DNA of 10,960 nucleotides from Mycoplasmataceae bacterium (GTDB taxonomy: Bacteria > Bacillota_I > Bacilli_A > Mycoplasmatales > Mycoplasmoidaceae). The stretch covers positions 1-10,960 of the forward strand of contig JAHHTI010000036.1 of the NCBI GenBank assembly GCA_020024735.1, given 5' to 3'. Below the pieces are notes generated by a model. That model was not told the origin of the DNA, did no database searches, and worked only from the letters and a program-made list of their open reading frames with translations. The first letter of the stretch is position 1; every line of letters starts with the position of its first letter. The position numbers were made by a program, and so were the translations under genes. This document shows positions 8,860-10,960 of the stretch, piece by piece.

Positions 8860-9567
8860 CTACACAATTGTGTCATATTTATCTTTAAATTCTTGTTTAG
8901 TTAAATTAATCTTGCATCTATTTTGTTGCATTAATTTATTCAATTCTATCCTTGCTTGGTTATTATGTGTTTTCAATAATTTGTTTTGAATGGCTTTATT
9001 TTCTTTTTCCAGTTTATTTATATTGTTATAACTTAGCAATAAATTATATGGAATAAATCTTTTGAAAGGATAATCAATTTGCAATACTTGCTTATAAACT
9101 ATTGTATATATGAAATCATTGAAGAAATTTAATGCTGAAGAATTAATTAATGTAGTAGCATCAATTTCATCTTTGGTTAATCCACTAGTCAAATAAGTTT
9201 GTTTATTAAAAATATTATTTAATGATTCATTCTTTAGAAAACCATTATTAAATCCGTAATACATTAATTCATTGACGTGGAATTCTATAATCACAGGAAA
9301 ATCTCTTCCGAATAATGACATAAAGAACTTTAAAATATCATTCATATACTTCTTTGATTTTAATTTAACATAGAAGTAATGTACTCTACTATTATCTTCA
9401 TTATTAGTGATTAAATTATCTTTATTGATCACAGTAAATTTAAAAATAGCAATACCATGTTTTAGCTTTATTTTAACTTCTTCTGAAATCTTTTTTTCTT
9501 TATTGGCACTGTTAATTAAGTCATCAACTGTCATTTTGGTTGTTGTATTATTTTCGATATTTAACAT
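8860..9567 (-). CDS. DUF4391-like protein next to the helicase, 235 aa
   Basis: A 235-residue protein of unknown function, with no signal peptide or membrane segment. Its arrangement resembles DUF4391 (PF14335), a family I recall as encoded beside SNF2/DEAD helicases and DNA methyltransferases. It has an N-terminal helical region, a beta-rich middle (ISEEVKIKLKHGIAIFKFTV, VHYFYVKLK), a hydrophobic FPVIIEFHV strand (about 90-98), and a C-terminal coiled coil of about 183-222 (LEKENKAIQNKLL...ARIELNKLMQQN). The family assignment is from memory and not searched. The ATG at 9567 lies 3 nt past the helicase stop. Its Shine-Dalgarno AAAGGA (9574-9579) abuts that stop and lies inside the helicase gene, so translation is likely coupled. 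It ends at TAG (8860-8862), where a 12-bp palindrome ACACAATTGTGT (8862-8873) overlaps the last codons. It contains no UGA Trp codons. Confidence 0.68.
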   Translation of the reverse strand: MLNIENNTTTKMTVDDLINSANKEKKISEEVKIKLKHGIAIFKFTVINKDNLITNNEDNSRVHYFYVKLKSKKYMNDILKFFMSLFGRDFPVIIEFHVNELMYYGFNNGFLKNESLNNIFNKQTYLTSGLTKDEIDATTLINSSALNFFNDFIYTIVYKQVLQIDYPFKRFIPYNLLLSYNNINKLEKENKAIQNKLLKTHNNQARIELNKLMQQNRCKINLTKQEFKDKYDTIV

Positions 9568-9570
9568 AAA

Positions 9571-10960
9571 TTATCCTTTAACAATAAGAAATGAAATTAA
9601 TTCATAATCATTTGATGAATTACTAAAAGTAGAATCTTTATTAAACAATTTACTAAAAGCATCTTTTTCTTTATCGTTGTCTATAGATTTTAAAGCTAAG
9701 TCTAGCAAATTAGAATAACTCTTCATATCAAATCCAAAATTAGTTTCACTATTGAATTTATAGATAAGTTCATCGTTTTCTACTTTTTGATTATTAGCAA
9801 TTGCTTTTAATATATTAAGAATAGTATTTGTTTCCTTATAACTATAAATAACATTCCCATGTTTATCTAAATAAACCAAATAATATGGATCAATAGGATT
9901 AAACTCATTGGATATAATATTGTTTTTAAACAAGAAGATTATTCCTTCTTTGTTGTGTGGTAATTGATTATTAGCAATTGCAAATATTCCAGTTGGTTGT
10001 TTAATTAATTTAGATGAATTATTTTCTAAATAAATTTGTAAATCAGTTGTATATTCACTTAATGTTAAATTACTAAAACTTACATCTCCTTTTAAATCTT
10101 CAATATCCACTACCTTTTCTTGTAATTCTTTTAATTGTTTTACTCTATAATTATCATCATTAGTAAAGGATTGATCGATAATATTTTCATCTCCTGTAGA
10201 AGCCAAAACAACTTTCTCCATTTTAGTAGTAACGATATTTTTTAATTTAATATATTCTTCTAGTTTAATATCTGGTCAAAAATTTACTAATTGTATTTTT
10301 TTATTAATTGAACCAATTCTATCAATTCTACCGAACCTTTGAATAATTCTTACCGGATTCCAATGAATATCATAATTTACTAAGAAATCACAATCTTGAA
10401 GGTTTTGCCCTTCAGAAATACAATCAGTAGCTATTAAAATATCTATTCCTTTTGTTTGTTCATAATTAGTTTTGTCCAAATCTTTGGATTTTGGAGAGAA
10501 ATATGTAAGTAATATGTTCATATCTTTTTTAGAAGTTATTTTAGGATGATTAGTATCGTTAGTAGAACCTGTAATAACACATGTATATAGACCTTTGTCT
10601 AAAAAATAATCTTTTAAATTTTTAAATAAATAATTAGCAGTGTCAGCAAAAGAAGTAAAAATAATCACTTTATTATTGCCTAAATTAATATTATCAGTTA
10701 GTTTTTCTTCAATTACTTGCTTCAATTTTTTTAATTTATCATCATTCTGTGGTTCGATATTTCGGTATTCTTCTTGTATTTTTTTAAATATTTCCATATC
10801 GGATTCAATATCACTTTTACATTTAACAATATCTAAATCTTCTTTCTTAATCTTAATTTTTTTAGAGAATACATCAATAAATTCTTCATCTTCATCATTG
10901 AATTCGGTAATATCGTGTTTTTTGGAGAAACTCTTTTTTCTAAGAGCTAAGATCCAAATA
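9571..10960 (-). CDS. SNF2-like superfamily 2 helicase, C-terminal part (5' end outside window)
   Basis: Open to the right window edge, so the N-terminal ATPase lobe with the Walker A and DEAD/H motifs is not visible. The 462 residues seen include a charged linker, then the second RecA-like lobe: motif IV-like VIIFTSF (10648-10668), motif V ATDCISEGQNLQ (10396-10431) and motif VI QRFGRIDRIGS (10309-10341), whose arginines would act on ATP. The UGA at 10276-10278 codes the Trp of NFWPDIKLEEYI, a conserved point in this subfamily. The part after it (MEKVVLASTGDEN...YRVKQLKELQ...LTLSEYTTDLQIYL...PYYLVYLDKHGNV) is an accessory C-terminal domain seen in large helicases of defence and restriction-like loci. 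The TAA stop at 9571-9573 lies 3 nt before the DUF4391-like gene, so the two form an operon. The product probably moves on or remodels DNA; its exact role is unknown. Confidence 0.85.

Noticed and set aside
8862..8873. 12-bp palindrome ACACAATTGTGT at the end of the DUF4391-like gene as a terminator or operator
   Set aside because: It has no loop or T-run, lies over the stop codon and is not close to the rpsU promoter boxes; chance is a fair explanation.

Overview
The window is AT-rich (roughly 28-30% GC by eye) and every gene lies on the minus strand. UGA must be read as tryptophan: under the standard code the surface-protein, tRNA-modification, endonuclease IV and helicase reading frames all break at TGA, and these breaks are in frame and often sit at conserved Trp positions, such as the ETPW of endonuclease IV and the CRW that follows the iron-sulfur cysteines of a U32 protein. 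This points to a mollicute (Mycoplasma/Ureaplasma/Malacoplasma-like or a relative). The genus cannot be fixed from the sequence alone. All CDS coordinates here use translation table 4.

Layout in transcription order, from right to left. (1) 9571-10960: the C-terminal part of an SNF2-like helicase that enters from outside the window. A DUF4391-like protein (8860-9567) follows 3 nt later. Together they look like the end of an accessory, possibly phage-defence or restriction-related, cassette. (2) 8736-8859: an intergenic region with a good sigma-A-type promoter whose spacer is a perfect inverted repeat, and a very strong Shine-Dalgarno sequence. (3) 5025-8735: a compact operon rpsU - trmR - trhP1 - trhP2 - nfo. 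It encodes ribosomal protein bS21, a SAM-dependent O-methyltransferase, two U32 'peptidase' family tRNA-hydroxylation proteins and endonuclease IV. Four of the genes are joined by 8-11 bp overlaps, suggesting translational coupling. The trmR-trhP1-trhP2 set matches B. subtilis yrrM-yrrN-yrrO, which makes 5-methoxyuridine at tRNA position 34. (4) 4971-5024: a short intergenic region with an AT-palindromic promoter so close to the next ATG that the transcript is probably leaderless. (5) 78-4970: one uninterrupted 1630-residue surface protein with a signal peptide, about 15 tandem modules of about 97 residues and a C-terminal transmembrane anchor. (6) 1-77: a short non-coding tail.

The core operon links translation (bS21, wobble-U34 modification) with base-excision repair. 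The flanks are accessory: a giant modular cell-surface protein on one side and a helicase/DUF4391 pair on the other. The points most worth following up are the prephenate-dependent-type tRNA hydroxylation set in a mollicute, the modular surface protein with its leaderless palindromic promoter, and the helicase/DUF4391 cassette.
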